Made by a program: the position numbers and the translations under genes. From Superficieibacter sp. 1612_C1 (GTDB lineage: Bacteria; Pseudomonadota; Gammaproteobacteria; Enterobacterales; Enterobacteriaceae): a stretch of 64,000 nucleotides of DNA. The DNA lies in assembly GCF_015234305.1 (NCBI RefSeq), contig NZ_JADGMI010000001.1, positions 868,001 to 932,000 of the forward strand, written 5' to 3'. Of this stretch, positions 1 to 9,343 are shown in pieces. The stretch's first letter is position 1; each line of letters starts with the position of its first letter. The notes below the pieces were generated by a model. The model saw only the letters and a program-made list of their open reading frames with translations, was not told where the DNA came from and did no database searches.

Positions 1-42
1 GCCGCTGACGATCAGCGCGGCGGCAACAACAATCTTCTTCAT
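1..42 (-). CDS. yceB: YceB lipoprotein, first 14 codons only (partial)
   Basis: Fourteen codons run off the left edge of the window. The visible peptide MKKIVVAAALIVSG is the start of a signal sequence and resembles the start of E. coli YceB, a putative outer-membrane lipoprotein. The cysteine of the lipobox would lie just outside the window. An AGAGGAAA ribosome site precedes the ATG. YceB lies just downstream of grxB on the same strand in E. coli, which supports the call. Function is not well established. Confidence 0.75.
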   Translation of the reverse strand, partial: MKKIVVAAALIVSG

Positions 43-134
43 GGGTTTCCTCTGCATCATGCCTGTCATCTATCCTGACACAGGCAGCATGTACTGTCAG
101 CACAGAAATTAACAGAGGAAAAGGCTTAAAAGTA

Positions 135-160
135 CTGGCGGACGGACGTCCGTCCGCCAG
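135..160 (-). terminator. 26-bp perfect palindrome after grxB, probable terminator
   Basis: The stretch CTGGCGGACGG-ACGT-CCGTCCGCCAG reads the same on both strands. It begins 4 bp past the grxB stop. On the minus strand it is followed by TACTTTTAAGCC, a modest T run, so an intrinsic terminator for grxB (or the mdtH-grxB transcript) is plausible. The perfect symmetry also allows a binding-site role. Confidence 0.6.
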
Positions 161-164
161 ATGG

Positions 165-812
165 TTACGACGCGATAGAAGAGAGCAGATTGATTTGTGT
201 CTGTTTCGCCATGTTGTCGCGATAATCAGCAACCCGGGTCGGCCAGTTAATCCCGGCGACGATGGTCAGATTACGCAACAGCGGAAACAGGTGAATGTCA
301 TCTTCCGAAAGCTCACCGTTCACCGCGTTGGGTTTCACAATGTGTTTATCCAGAATGCGCAGATCGTCGCTGATATTCTTAATAAGCCCGGCGGAATGGG
401 CAAGGTGATCGGCAAAGCTGCCCAGCTGGGCCTCTTTTTTCTCCGTGAAATAACGACGTGCTTCCGGGGTGGAAAATTCATCAAACGGTGATTTCGCAAA
501 ACGCGGGATCAGCAAACGGTTAGCGTAGCCGTTCACTTTACGCAGCCACTCTTCAATAGCAGGGTTGCGATCGCCGGTCAGCAGCGGTTTTCGGTCAACG
601 TTATCGACGTAATGCACGATGTCGAGGCTTTCCGGCAGGTAACGGCTGTCATCTTTTTGCAGGATAGGAGCCATCTTCTGACCGATCATTCTGACCGGCG
701 TTGCCTCGTCGTCGCTGAGCAATGTGTTCAGCTCAACAGGGATATTTTTGAGGCCGAAGATCATTCGGGCTTTTACACAGTAAGGGCAGTGGTCGTAAAT
801 ATAAAGCTTCAC
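165..812 (-). CDS. grxB: Glutaredoxin 2
   Basis: A 215-residue GST-like glutaredoxin, the same length as E. coli Grx2. The N-terminal thioredoxin fold carries the redox motif CPYC at residues 9-12 and is followed by the all-helical C-terminal domain typical of this atypical large glutaredoxin. It reduces protein disulfides and glutathione mixed disulfides in the cytoplasm using glutathione. GGAGGAGAAACG precedes the ATG. It lies between mdtH upstream and yceB downstream on the same strand, as in E. coli. Confidence 0.97.
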   Translation of the reverse strand: MKLYIYDHCPYCVKARMIFGLKNIPVELNTLLSDDEATPVRMIGQKMAPILQKDDSRYLPESLDIVHYVDNVDRKPLLTGDRNPAIEEWLRKVNGYANRLLIPRFAKSPFDEFSTPEARRYFTEKKEAQLGSFADHLAHSAGLIKNISDDLRILDKHIVKPNAVNGELSEDDIHLFPLLRNLTIVAGINWPTRVADYRDNMAKQTQINLLSSIAS

Positions 813-875
813 GTTTCTCCTCCAGGTATTACCGTCCAGACCTTCAGTATGGAAGAGAAACAGAGGCTAATCAAA

Positions 876-2084
876 TCAGGTCCACGGCTCCAGCATACCC
901 GGCGCGGCGCGTTTCTGGCTGAATTGCCACCACAGGGCCAGCAGCGTCATCAGGCCAATCATCGCCAGCATAAACCAGGGAAGCTCGGCCTGGCCGGAGG
1001 CTTTGCCGGCGTCAAACAGCCAGCCGCCGCCGGCGTAGCCCAGTGCGCCGCCAAAGGCTAATCCCAGACGGCTGAAGCCCATATAGCTACCGCGTGCGCG
1101 GGCATCCGCCAGCTCGGCACTCAGCGTTTCGCGCGCCGGTTCAGCGATAATCGAGCCAATGTAGAAGGTGCAGATCAGCGAGAAAAGCTGTTGCAGGCTG
1201 CCCACCAGCCCGATGGGCAGCATACTGAGCGTCATGATCAGCAGGCCTGCCATTAAGCGATGTTCAAGACGAAACCGTTTTTCGCTCCAGCGCGCCAGGG
1301 GGTAAAGCAGGCTAAGCGACAGCGTGGCTTCAATCGCATACATCCACTTAACCGCCGACGGGGTGCCGGCAATGTCGTTGACCATAATCGGTAGCATCAG
1401 CATCACCTGCACGGCCAGCATATAGTAACCGGTCAGGGTCAGAACATAGGTGACAAAACGCTTGTCACGCAGCACGCGAGCAAGCCCTTCACGCACCGGC
1501 ACCTTCACCGTTGACAGCTTCCAGGCAGGAAGATACCAGGCATTAAACGCGGCGCAGGCAATAAACAGCACCGCGCCGACGCTGCACACCAGACTAAAGT
1601 TGTACTGTAAAAGCCAGCTGCCCAGCAGGGCACCAATCACCGCGCCTGCGCTGTCCTGCATCATGAGTAGTGAGAAAAAGCGACCACGCTGATGCGGTCG
1701 AACTAATTTCACCACCAGCGCCGAGCGCGGCGGGTCGAACAACGTGCCGCCAAGGCCCGAAAGCAGGCAGGAAAGCCACAGCATCCACGGCTCCTGCGCG
1801 ATTGCCATGGTGGCAAAACCGGCGGCGCGCATCAGCATTCCGGTGACAATCATGGGTTTCGCGCCAAAGCGGTCGGCAATGGCTCCGCCAAAAATACCGA
1901 GACCCTGCTGGATAAGCTGGCGCAAACCGAGAGCAATACCGACCATCAATGCGGCCCAGCCCATTTGATCGACAAAGCGAATCGAAATCAGCGGAAAGAC
2001 CACGAAAAAGCCGAGCACGACCAGCATGTTATCTATCAGCAGGAAATATTTACCCAGGCTCCGTGCCTGCGAGATACGGGACAT
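876..2084 (-). CDS. mdtH: Major facilitator multidrug efflux protein MdtH
   Basis: A 402-residue inner-membrane MFS transporter with about 12 hydrophobic segments. The loop between TM2 and TM3 has the MFS signature [11 protein letters not shown]. The family is linked in E. coli to quinolone efflux. I start at the ATG at 2084 ([16 protein letters not shown]), which has GGAGGGGAA just upstream and gives the E. coli length. An in-frame start 22 codons upstream has no family support. It is divergent from rimJ. Confidence 0.95.
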   Translation of the reverse strand: MSRISQARSLGKYFLLIDNMLVVLGFFVVFPLISIRFVDQMGWAALMVGIALGLRQLIQQGLGIFGGAIADRFGAKPMIVTGMLMRAAGFATMAIAQEPWMLWLSCLLSGLGGTLFDPPRSALVVKLVRPHQRGRFFSLLMMQDSAGAVIGALLGSWLLQYNFSLVCSVGAVLFIACAAFNAWYLPAWKLSTVKVPVREGLARVLRDKRFVTYVLTLTGYYMLAVQVMLMLPIMVNDIAGTPSAVKWMYAIEATLSLSLLYPLARWSEKRFRLEHRLMAGLLIMTLSMLPIGLVGSLQQLFSLICTFYIGSIIAEPARETLSAELADARARGSYMGFSRLGLAFGGALGYAGGGWLFDAGKASGQAELPWFMLAMIGLMTLLALWWQFSQKRAAPGMLEPWT

Positions 2085-2311
2085 TTCCCCTCCGGGAAAC
2101 AAAAAGGCGAGTACCCGCCTATTTTGCGGCCCGTCCACCATTTTTCCCACCTTTTGCGCGACGATATTTTTTAATCAAACGGCCGCTTTGATTGATACCT
2201 TTTATCGAAAAAGGGACCTGGCGCAGAAAATGGTATGTTGTTGTTTTCACACCAGCCCTGTGGGCAGGTATAGTGAAGTGACCAGGGCAAGAAGTAAGTG
2301 AAGGAGTCTAC
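2085..2311. promoter_or_regulatory. mdtH/rimJ divergent intergenic region
   Basis: These 227 bp separate two divergent genes and must hold both promoters. I see AT-rich tracts around 2160-2240 but no binding site I can name. A ribosome site (AAGGAG) precedes the rimJ ATG. Confidence 0.5.
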
Positions 2312-2896
2312 ATGTTTGGCTATCGCAGTAACGTGCCGAAAGTACGCCTGACCACGGACCGGCTGGTCGTGCGTCTGGTTCACGACCGTGATGCCTGGCG
2401 GCTGGCGGAGTATTACGCGCAGAATCGACAGTTTTTAAAACCCTGGGAGCCGGTGCGCGATGACAGCCACTGTTATCCCTCAGGCTGGCAGGCGCGGCTT
2501 GGCATGATTAACGAATTCCACAAACAGGGCACGGCGTTTTATTTTGCGCTGCTCGACCCGGAAGAAAAAGAGATTATCGGCGTAGCTAACTTTTCTAACG
2601 TGGTTCGCGGATCGTTCCACGCCTGCTATCTCGGCTACTCCATCGGCCAGAAATGGCAGGGGCAGGGGCTGATGTTCGAGGCGCTTACCGCCGCCATCCG
2701 CTATATGCAGCGGACCCAGCATATTCATCGCATCATGGCGAATTACATGCCGCATAATCAGCGCAGCGGCGGACTGCTGGCACGGCTGGGTTTTGAGAAA
2801 GAGGGTTACGCCAAAGACTATCTGTTAATTAACGGCGAGTGGCGCGATCATGTACTGACGGCACTGACTACCCCGCAATGGACCGCCGGTCGATAA
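2312..2896 (+). CDS. rimJ: Ribosomal protein S5 N-terminal alanine acetyltransferase
   Basis: A 194-residue GNAT-fold acetyltransferase, the E. coli RimJ length. The acetyl-CoA binding segment is the [14 protein letters not shown] stretch around residues 110-125, with the [17 protein letters not shown] helix near the C-terminus. RimJ acetylates the N-terminus of ribosomal protein S5 during assembly and also acts in 30S maturation. It begins a tight plus-strand group: yceH follows after 10 bp. Confidence 0.96.
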   Translation: MFGYRSNVPKVRLTTDRLVVRLVHDRDAWRLAEYYAQNRQFLKPWEPVRDDSHCYPSGWQARLGMINEFHKQGTAFYFALLDPEEKEIIGVANFSNVVRGSFHACYLGYSIGQKWQGQGLMFEALTAAIRYMQRTQHIHRIMANYMPHNQRSGGLLARLGFEKEGYAKDYLLINGEWRDHVLTALTTPQWTAGR

Positions 2897-2906
2897 GGAG
2901 AAAAAA

Positions 2907-3554
2907 ATGAAATATACGTTAACCGTAACGGAAGCGCGCGTTATCGGTTGTCTGCTGGAAAAGCAGGTGACTACCCCTGAACAGTACCCGCTGTCCGTTA
3001 ATGCGGTCGTTACCGCCTGCAATCAGAAAACCAACCGTGAGCCGGTGATGTCGCTGAGCGAACAGGAGGTTCAGGAGGTGCTGGATGCGCTGGTGAAACG
3101 CCACTATCTGCGCACCGTCAGTGGCTTTGGCAATCGGGTGACTAAGTACGAGCAGCGTTTTTGTAATTCTGAATTTGGCGATCTGAAATTGTCTCCGGCG
3201 GAGGTTGCGCTGATCGCCACGTTGCTGTTACGCGGCGCGCAGACGCCGGGAGAATTGCGCAGTCGCGCCCAGCGCATGCACGAATTCAGCGATATGAACG
3301 AAGTAGAAAATGCGCTGGAAAAACTGGCCAGCCGGGAAGATGGCCCTTTTGTCGTGCGGCTGGCACGGGAGCCGGGACGGCGCGAAAGCCGTTTTATGCA
3401 TCTGTTTAGCGGGGAGGTCGACATCGCCACGGCAGCGCCTGACGCTGCCCCTGCGGCGTCTGACGATCTCTACGCCCGTGTCGACGCGCTGGAAGGCGAA
3501 GTCGCTGAACTTAAACAGCGGCTTGAATCGCTGCTGGCGCATTTGGGAGAGTAA
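2907..3554 (+). CDS. yceH: YceH, UPF0502 family protein
   Basis: A 215-residue member of the YceH/UPF0502 family, which folds as tandem winged-helix domains. The sequence starts with [16 protein letters not shown] and ends in a predicted coiled coil ([20 protein letters not shown]). Molecular function is not established. AAGGAGAAAAAA precedes the ATG. The stop is 2 bp before the mviM GTG, so the two are probably translationally coupled. Confidence 0.93.
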   Translation: MKYTLTVTEARVIGCLLEKQVTTPEQYPLSVNAVVTACNQKTNREPVMSLSEQEVQEVLDALVKRHYLRTVSGFGNRVTKYEQRFCNSEFGDLKLSPAEVALIATLLLRGAQTPGELRSRAQRMHEFSDMNEVENALEKLASREDGPFVVRLAREPGRRESRFMHLFSGEVDIATAAPDAAPAASDDLYARVDALEGEVAELKQRLESLLAHLGE

Positions 3555-3556
3555 AC

Positions 3557-4483
3557 GTGACCAATAAATTACGCATTGGTGTGGTCGGGCTGGGCGGGAT
3601 CGCCCAGAAAGCCTGGCTGCCGGTATTAAGCGCGGCGACGGACTGGACGCTACAGGCGGCCTGGTCGCCGACGAAAGAGAAAGCGCAGCGGATCTGTGAG
3701 AGTTATCGTCTGCCCTGTGCGGATTCACTCCCGCAACTGGCAGCCCAGTGTGACGCCGTATTTGTCCACACCTCCACCGCATCGCATTATGCGGTGGTCA
3801 GTGAGCTGCTCAACGCAGGCGTTCACGTCTGCGTGGATAAGCCTCTGGCGGAAAACCTGGAAGATGCTGAGCGGCTCATCGCCCTGGCTGAGCGTAAGCA
3901 TCTGACATTGATGGTCGGTTTCAACCGGCGTTTCTCGCCGCTCTACCGAGAGCTGAAAGACAACATGGGCGCGGCGTTCTCGCTGCGGATGGACAAACAC
4001 CGCAGCAACAGCGTCGGCCCGCACGATTTACGCTTTACGCTGCTGGACGATTATCTGCACGTGGTGGATACCGCACTGTGGCTGGCGGGCGGTGAAGGTG
4101 CGCTTAAAAGCGGAACCCTGCAAACCACGGAACAGGGCGAAATGCTGTATGCCGAGCACCATTTCAACCACCGTCAACTGCAAATCACCACCAGTATGCA
4201 TCGCCGCGCGGGTAGCCAGCGCGAAGCGGTACAGGCGGTGACCGACGGCGCGCTGATCGATATCACCGATATGCGCGAATGGCAGGAAGAGCGGGGGGCA
4301 GGCATCGTTACCCGGGCTATTCCCGGCTGGCAGACGACTCTGGAACAGCGCGGCTTCGTCGACTGCGCGCGCCATTTTATCGAGTGCGTGCAAAATCAGA
4401 CCGTTCCGCAAACGGCGGGCGAACAGGCCATTCTGGCTCAGTCCATCATTGAAAAATTGTGGCGCGAGCGGGCACAGGGATAA
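3557..4483 (+). CDS. mviM: Gfo/Idh/MocA-family oxidoreductase MviM
   Basis: 308 residues with a GTG start 2 bp after yceH. The N-terminal Rossmann fold shows VGLGGIAQKAW, then the family signature CVDKPLAEN near residue 95 (a lysine that lines the active site). The C-terminal alpha/beta domain follows. It is a putative NAD(P)-dependent sugar-type dehydrogenase with unknown substrate. It was named for a mouse-virulence locus in Salmonella and is placed directly before murJ. Confidence 0.93.
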   Translation: MTNKLRIGVVGLGGIAQKAWLPVLSAATDWTLQAAWSPTKEKAQRICESYRLPCADSLPQLAAQCDAVFVHTSTASHYAVVSELLNAGVHVCVDKPLAENLEDAERLIALAERKHLTLMVGFNRRFSPLYRELKDNMGAAFSLRMDKHRSNSVGPHDLRFTLLDDYLHVVDTALWLAGGEGALKSGTLQTTEQGEMLYAEHHFNHRQLQITTSMHRRAGSQREAVQAVTDGALIDITDMREWQEERGAGIVTRAIPGWQTTLEQRGFVDCARHFIECVQNQTVPQTAGEQAILAQSIIEKLWRERAQG

Positions 4484-4591
4484 CCCGCTGTAACATCTGG
4501 CAGTAGTAATTCACGGCAATCCAGGTAGACTAATCGCCTTTTCCAGCGCCTGCACGCAGGCGTTCTGCTCTGTGTTGTGGAAAACACATTA

Positions 4592-6127
4592 ATGAACCTA
4601 TTAAAATCGCTGGCTGCCGTCAGCTCTATGACCATGTTCTCTCGGGTGCTGGGATTTGCACGCGATGCAATCGTGGCGCGCGTTTTTGGTGCGGGTATGG
4701 CAACGGACGCCTTTTTTGTCGCCTTTAAATTGCCCAACCTGTTGCGGCGTATTTTTGCCGAAGGGGCATTCTCTCAGGCGTTTGTGCCGATCCTCGCGGA
4801 ATATAAAAGCAAGCAGGGTGAAGAGGCTACGCGAGTTTTCGTGGCCTATGTTTCGGGAATGCTGACGCTGGCGCTGGCGATTGTCACCGTTGCCGGGATG
4901 CTGGCCGCGCCGTGGGTGATCACCATTACCGCACCAGGCTTTGCGGATACTGCCGATAAATTCCTGCTCACCACCCAACTGCTAAAAATTACCTTCCCCT
5001 ACATTTTACTGATTTCGCTGGCCTCGCTGGCAGGGGCGATCCTTAATACCTGGAACCGTTTCTCGGTACCGGCATTTGCGCCGACGTTTCTGAACGTCAG
5101 CATGATCGGTTTTGCGCTGTTTGCCGCACCGTACTTCCATCCGCCGATCCTGGCGCTGGCGTGGGCGGTGACGGTCGGCGGCGTGTTGCAGCTGTTTTAT
5201 CAACTGCCGCACCTGAAGAAGATCGGTATGCTGGTGTTGCCGCGTCTCAATTTTAAAGATGCTGGCTCAATGCGGGTGTTAAAGCAGATGGGACCGGCGA
5301 TCCTCGGCGTGTCGGTCAGCCAGATCTCGCTTATCATCAATACCATTTTCGCCTCCTTCCTGGTCTCCGGCTCGGTCTCCTGGATGTATTATGCTGACCG
5401 CCTGATGGAATTTCCCTCCGGCGTGCTGGGAGTGGCGCTGGGGACTATCCTGCTGCCGTCGCTGTCTAAAAGCTTCGCCAGCGGCAACCACGATGAGTAC
5501 AACCGCCTGATGGACTGGGGGCTGCGTCTGTGCTTCCTGCTGGCGCTGCCGAGCGCGGTGGCGCTGGGGATCCTGGCCAAGCCGCTGACCGTCTCGCTGT
5601 TCCAGTACGGTAAGTTCACCGCGTTTGATGCCGCCATGACCCAGCGCGCGCTGGTGGCCTACTCGGTGGGCTTAATGGGGCTGATCGTGGTGAAGGTACT
5701 GGCTCCGGGTTTTTACTCGCGTCAGGACATCAAAACGCCGGTCAAAATCGCTATTGTGACGCTGATCATGACCCAGGTAATGAACCTGGCGTTTATCGGT
5801 CCGCTGAAACACGCCGGGCTGTCGCTCTCAATTGGTCTTGCCGCCTGCCTTAATGCCAGTTTGTTGTACTGGCAGTTGCGTAAGAAAAAAATCTTTACTC
5901 CGCAACCGGGCTGGGGCAGTTTTCTGCTGCGCCTGATTGTTGCGGTTGTGATTATGGCGGCAGTGCTGCTGGGCGTGATGCATCTGATGCCGGAGTGGTC
6001 GCAGGGCGAGATGCCAGTGCGCATCCTGCGTCTGATGGGCGTGGTGGCGGCGGGCGTCGTCGCTTACTTTGCGACGCTTGCGGTACTGGGCTTTAAAGTG
6101 AAGGAGTTTGCGCGCCGGACGGCGTAA
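4592..6127 (+). CDS. murJ: Lipid II flippase MurJ
   Basis: A 511-residue MOP-superfamily inner-membrane protein with 14 predicted helices, the E. coli length. Conserved charged residues of the central cavity are present: Arg18, Arg24, Asp39, Arg52, and the [12 protein letters not shown] segment. MurJ (MviN) moves lipid II across the inner membrane for peptidoglycan synthesis and is essential. I chose the ATG at 4592 ([10 protein letters not shown]) over an in-frame start 5 codons upstream because it matches the family. The ribosome site is weak at either start. Confidence 0.97.
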   Translation: MNLLKSLAAVSSMTMFSRVLGFARDAIVARVFGAGMATDAFFVAFKLPNLLRRIFAEGAFSQAFVPILAEYKSKQGEEATRVFVAYVSGMLTLALAIVTVAGMLAAPWVITITAPGFADTADKFLLTTQLLKITFPYILLISLASLAGAILNTWNRFSVPAFAPTFLNVSMIGFALFAAPYFHPPILALAWAVTVGGVLQLFYQLPHLKKIGMLVLPRLNFKDAGSMRVLKQMGPAILGVSVSQISLIINTIFASFLVSGSVSWMYYADRLMEFPSGVLGVALGTILLPSLSKSFASGNHDEYNRLMDWGLRLCFLLALPSAVALGILAKPLTVSLFQYGKFTAFDAAMTQRALVAYSVGLMGLIVVKVLAPGFYSRQDIKTPVKIAIVTLIMTQVMNLAFIGPLKHAGLSLSIGLAACLNASLLYWQLRKKKIFTPQPGWGSFLLRLIVAVVIMAAVLLGVMHLMPEWSQGEMPVRILRLMGVVAAGVVAYFATLAVLGFKVKEFARRTA

Positions 6128-6137
6128 GTGAGATTTG

Positions 6138-6162
6138 GGGAGTGGCCTCGCTGGCCGCTCCC
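6138..6162. terminator. Hairpin between convergent murJ and flgN
   Basis: GGGAGTGGCC-TCGCT-GGCCGCTCCC forms a 10-bp stem with one G-U pair in the 42-bp gap between convergent genes. No clear T run follows on either strand, so its strength as an intrinsic terminator is uncertain. Confidence 0.45.
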
Positions 6163-6169
6163 AATACCA

Positions 6170-6592
6170 TTAAATAGAGATTTTTTTGCCGCCGCGACTG
6201 GCGGATGACGCCTGACCATCGGCCCCATACAGGCCAGGTTCCTGGTGCGGCTTAAGCACCGCAAGCGCCTGCTGGTTACGCACGATCTGCCCTTCAAGCA
6301 GCCAGCCGTTATGCTGGTTCAACTCGCGCAGTTGCAGCGTTTTTTCGGTAATACTCTGCCAGCGGTCGGCCACATCATCATTAGCGCTACGCTGCGCGTC
6401 CTGCTCATGCCGACGCTGGCTTTCAAGGTAATCGAGCGTCGCCAGCAGCGAACTTTTTTGCTCAGTAATACGCTGTAATGCGCTGCCGTTGACGCTGCCA
6501 ACGGAAAGCTGCTGCTGCTCGGCATCCATAATGCCTTTAAGGGCATTAAGGGTAACGGTCATTTGGTCCAGTATTTCTGGCAGACGACTCAT
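6170..6592 (-). CDS. flgN: FlgK/FlgL export chaperone FlgN
   Basis: A 140-residue helical type III export chaperone for the hook-associated proteins FlgK and FlgL, whose genes are 8-10 kb to the right. E. coli FlgN is of similar size. I start at the ATG at 6592 (MSRLPEILDQM), 4 bp after the flgM stop, where E. coli FlgN begins. An in-frame start 12 codons upstream would overlap flgM. The C-terminus GGKKISI is conserved. Expressed with flgA and flgM. Confidence 0.96.
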   Translation of the reverse strand: MSRLPEILDQMTVTLNALKGIMDAEQQQLSVGSVNGSALQRITEQKSSLLATLDYLESQRRHEQDAQRSANDDVADRWQSITEKTLQLRELNQHNGWLLEGQIVRNQQALAVLKPHQEPGLYGADGQASSASRGGKKISI

Positions 6593-6596
6593 ACGG

Positions 6597-6890
6597 TTAT
6601 TTACTCTGCCAGTCACTCTGTGCTTCACGGATCAACGCGTCGGCGATTTTGCCGGTATCCATCTTCAGTTCGCCGTTACGAATAGCCGTTTTCAGCGCTT
6701 CGACGCGTTCAACGTTGATGTCATCTTTGCCCGCCTGCGTCAGTTTGGCCTGCGCATCACTCAGCGTGACGCTGGTGCTGTTAGCGGTAGTGGATTTCTC
6801 CGCGCGTGCTTTCGGCGTAGTGAGATCGCTGGTTTCGCGAGGCTGAACGGTGCTCACTGGCTTCAGGGACGATGTACGATCAATGCTCAT
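6597..6890 (-). CDS. flgM: Anti-sigma-28 factor FlgM
   Basis: A 97-residue FlgM: unstructured N-terminal half ([16 protein letters not shown], exported through the finished hook) and a helical sigma-28-binding C-terminal half ending [11 protein letters not shown]. It holds FliA inactive until the hook-basal body is complete, then is secreted, which turns on late flagellar genes. A sigma-28 promoter directly upstream adds autogenous class III expression to read-through from flgA. Confidence 0.97.
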   Translation of the reverse strand: MSIDRTSSLKPVSTVQPRETSDLTTPKARAEKSTTANSTSVTLSDAQAKLTQAGKDDINVERVEALKTAIRNGELKMDTGKIADALIREAQSDWQSK

Positions 6891-6947
6891 TCTGTTGTCC
6901 TCATCGAGGTTATGGTGCTGCTGCCATCTATATCAATTGTTAGCTAA

Positions 6948-6974
6948 TTATCGGCAACGGTCGTTATTTCTTTA
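6948..6974 (-). promoter_or_regulatory. Sigma-28 (FliA) promoter for flgM
   Basis: On the minus strand TAAAGAAA, an 11-bp spacer, then GCCGATAA. The consensus is TAAAGTTT-N11-GCCGATAA, so the -10 element is exact and the spacing correct. It lies in the flgA-flgM gap, about 58 bp before the flgM ATG. Confidence 0.9.
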
Positions 6975-6980
6975 AAAAGA

Positions 6981-7640
6981 TTATAGGTTAATCAGAACAT
7001 TCCCATCCGCGTTCACCGTGCCGCTAATTACCTGGCCTGAGGACATCCGCACCCGGGCATTCTGGGCAATGGCGGCATTGTTGAGCGCCTGACCTTCACT
7101 ATTAATACTAAAACCCTCTCCGCTGGCAATGACCTGCACGCGCTGTCCGGCTTTGACCCGCCACGACTGGCGCAGCATAAATTGCTGTACGGGCTGGCCA
7201 GCCGCCAGATCGCGTAATGCCACCGCGTCCTGCACCTGGTTCATCTCCAGCAGCGTACGCGGCGGTAACTGATCGAGACGTCCGCGTTTTAGCGTCACGC
7301 TGGCGGGAGAGAGCGTACTCCCCCGGGACAACGGCGCGGCGGCTACCACATAATTTCCGGTCGCCTGAACCTGCACCTGAATATAACGCTTCTCGCCGCC
7401 GCACTGGGCCAGCACGTTCACGTTGCCCCACAGTTTGCCGTTGCCCTGGACGCTCAGCGCAGGCTGCTCACAGTGTGGCAGCAGGTTGCTCGCCGTTTTG
7501 ACCTTCACCACGACTTCATCGCTGAATCCCGTCAGACGATGAGCAAAAAATGCCGACAGTTGGGCATTAAGATCCTGCGCCTGTGCCAGAGGGCACAGAA
7601 CGAGCAGGGCAGCAGTGAGGGTGCCTTTCAGGGCGGACAT
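6981..7640 (-). CDS. flgA: Flagellar P-ring assembly chaperone FlgA
   Basis: A 219-residue periplasmic protein with a Sec signal peptide (cleavage predicted after PLAQA near residue 21) and a C-terminal SAF domain. FlgA assists FlgI polymerisation into the P ring around the rod. First gene of the leftward flgAMN operon, divergent from flgB and sharing its FlhDC-controlled promoter region. Confidence 0.96.
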   Translation of the reverse strand: MSALKGTLTAALLVLCPLAQAQDLNAQLSAFFAHRLTGFSDEVVVKVKTASNLLPHCEQPALSVQGNGKLWGNVNVLAQCGGEKRYIQVQVQATGNYVVAAAPLSRGSTLSPASVTLKRGRLDQLPPRTLLEMNQVQDAVALRDLAAGQPVQQFMLRQSWRVKAGQRVQVIASGEGFSINSEGQALNNAAIAQNARVRMSSGQVISGTVNADGNVLINL

Positions 7641-7695
7641 CGCGAACTCCAGCCGGTTAAGGAATGGAAGGATTTTACCCGTTGTCGCTTTCTAT

Positions 7696-7738
7696 CAACG
7701 CAACAAATAGCGACGCATTATGCGTTTATTCCGTCGAT
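7696..7738. promoter_or_regulatory. FlhD4C2 activator box, class II flgA/flgB promoters
   Basis: CAACGC-AAC-AAATAGCG at 7696-7712 fits the FlhDC half-site consensus YAAYGS-N2-3-AAATARCG at every position. After a 10-bp spacer, an imperfect inverted half-site CGTTTATTCCGTCGAT follows at 7723-7738. The geometry (two half-sites, 10-11 bp apart) is that known for FlhDC. It sits between flgA and flgB and should activate both operons. Confidence 0.85.
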
Positions 7739-7797
7739 AACGCGCGCGTAAGGAGAATTAAGCTACTGGCTGAAATTTTGCCATCAGCGGAGGAGAT

Positions 7798-8211
7798 ATG
7801 CTCGATAGACTCGACGCCGCGTTACGCTTCCAGCAGGAAGCGCTGAACTTACGGGCGCAGCGTCAGGAAGTCCTGGCGGCCAACATTGCCAATGCGGATA
7901 CCCCAGGGTATCAGGCGCGTGACCTGGATTTTGCCAGTGAACTGAACAAAGTGATGGAGCGTGGACGCCCTGAAGCCTCCGGAATGCAGCTGGCGGTAAC
8001 GTCGGCGCGTCATATCCCTGCCCAGACGCTATCTGCCCCTTCTGTTGACCTGATGTACCGTATACCCGATCAGCCTTCGCTGGATGGCAACACTGTCGAT
8101 ATGGATCGGGAGCGGACGCAGTTTGCTGATAACAGCCTGCAATATCAGACCGGGCTGACGGTATTAAGCGGACAAATTAAAAGCATGATGAGCGTGCTTC
8201 AGGGGAATTAA
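7798..8211 (+). CDS. flgB: Flagellar proximal rod protein FlgB
   Basis: A 137-residue rod subunit with the N-terminal flagellar rod motif [17 protein letters not shown] and a coiled-coil C-terminus. FlgB forms the proximal rod with FlgC, FlgF and FliE and is exported by the flagellar type III system. First gene of flgBCDEFGHIJ. GGAGGAGAT precedes the ATG. Confidence 0.97.
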   Translation: MLDRLDAALRFQQEALNLRAQRQEVLAANIANADTPGYQARDLDFASELNKVMERGRPEASGMQLAVTSARHIPAQTLSAPSVDLMYRIPDQPSLDGNTVDMDRERTQFADNSLQYQTGLTVLSGQIKSMMSVLQGN

Positions 8212-8214
8212 TTC

Positions 8215-8619
8215 ATGGCGTTACTGAATATTTTCGACATCGCTGGTTCCGCGCTTACCGCGCAGTCGCAGCGGCTTAACGTGGCGGCCAGTAACCTGGC
8301 AAACGCCGACAGCGTAACCGGGCCGGACGGCGAACCTTACCGTGCAAAGCAGGTGGTTTTTCAGGTAGATGCGGCGGCGGGAGCGGCTACCGGCGGCGTC
8401 AAAGTTGCCAGCGTGATTGAAAGCGAGGCCGCTGACAAACTGGTGTATGAGCCAGGGAATCCGCTGGCTAACGCCCAGGGCTACGTGCGAATGCCTAACG
8501 TAGATGTAGTGGGCGAGATGGTGAACACCATGTCCGCTTCGCGCAGCTACCAGGCCAACGTCGAAGTGCTCAATACCGTTAAAAGCATGATGCTAAAAAC
8601 CCTGACGCTCGGACAATAA
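8215..8619 (+). CDS. flgC: Flagellar proximal rod protein FlgC
   Basis: A 134-residue rod subunit. The rod/hook N-terminal signature [11 protein letters not shown] is near residue 20, and the conserved C-terminal helix [18 protein letters not shown] polymerises with FlgB and FlgF. It begins 3 bp after the flgB stop. Confidence 0.97.
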   Translation: MALLNIFDIAGSALTAQSQRLNVAASNLANADSVTGPDGEPYRAKQVVFQVDAAAGAATGGVKVASVIESEAADKLVYEPGNPLANAQGYVRMPNVDVVGEMVNTMSASRSYQANVEVLNTVKSMMLKTLTLGQ

Positions 8620-8636
8620 CAATAAAGGAAACGCCC

Positions 8637-9317
8637 ATGTCTATCGCTGTAAACGTAAACGATCCAACCAATACTGGCGTCAGTACAACCAGTACCAGCA
8701 CCAGTACGGTGACGGGTAATAGCTCCGCCGACCTGCAAAGCAGCTTTTTAACGCTGCTGGTGGCGCAGTTAAAAAATCAGGACCCGACCAACCCGATGGA
8801 AAATAACGAGCTGACCACCCAGCTGGCGCAAATCAGTACCGTCAGCGGCATTGAAAAGCTCAATACCACCCTCGGCTCGATTTCCGGACAGATTGATAAT
8901 AATCAGTCTTTACAGGCCACAACGCTGATCGATCATGGCGTGATGATCCCCGGCACCACCGTGCTCTCCGGTAATAGCACCACCACCCCATTTGGCGTGG
9001 AACTTCAGCAGGCAGCGGATACCGTCACCGCCACCATTACCGATAAGAGCGGCAAAGTGGTGCGGACTATTGATATCGGTGCGCTAACCGCTGGGGTGCA
9101 TACCTTTAGCTGGGACGGCACCTCAACTGACGGCACTGCGGCACCGGAAGGCTCTTATAACGTCAGCATCGCCGCCAGTAACGGCGCGACGCAGCTGGTG
9201 GCCCAACCGCTGCAATTTGCACTGGTGCAGGGCGTGACCCGTGGCGATAGCGGTAGCCTGCTGGATCTGGGTACCTACGGCACCACCACACTCGACGAAG
9301 TTCGGCAGATTATTTAA
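8637..9317 (+). CDS. flgD: Flagellar hook-assembly scaffold protein FlgD
   Basis: A 226-residue hook cap needed for FlgE polymerisation and absent from the finished flagellum. The N-terminal part has SSFLTLLVAQLKNQDPTNPM, and the Ig-like and tudor-like domains follow, ending TTTLDEVRQII. It is about five residues shorter than E. coli FlgD because of a shortened loop around LSGNSTTTPFG. Confidence 0.97.
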   Translation: MSIAVNVNDPTNTGVSTTSTSTSTVTGNSSADLQSSFLTLLVAQLKNQDPTNPMENNELTTQLAQISTVSGIEKLNTTLGSISGQIDNNQSLQATTLIDHGVMIPGTTVLSGNSTTTPFGVELQQAADTVTATITDKSGKVVRTIDIGALTAGVHTFSWDGTSTDGTAAPEGSYNVSIAASNGATQLVAQPLQFALVQGVTRGDSGSLLDLGTYGTTTLDEVRQII

Positions 9318-9343
9318 GCCTCTTTACTTATCAGGAGTAAGTT

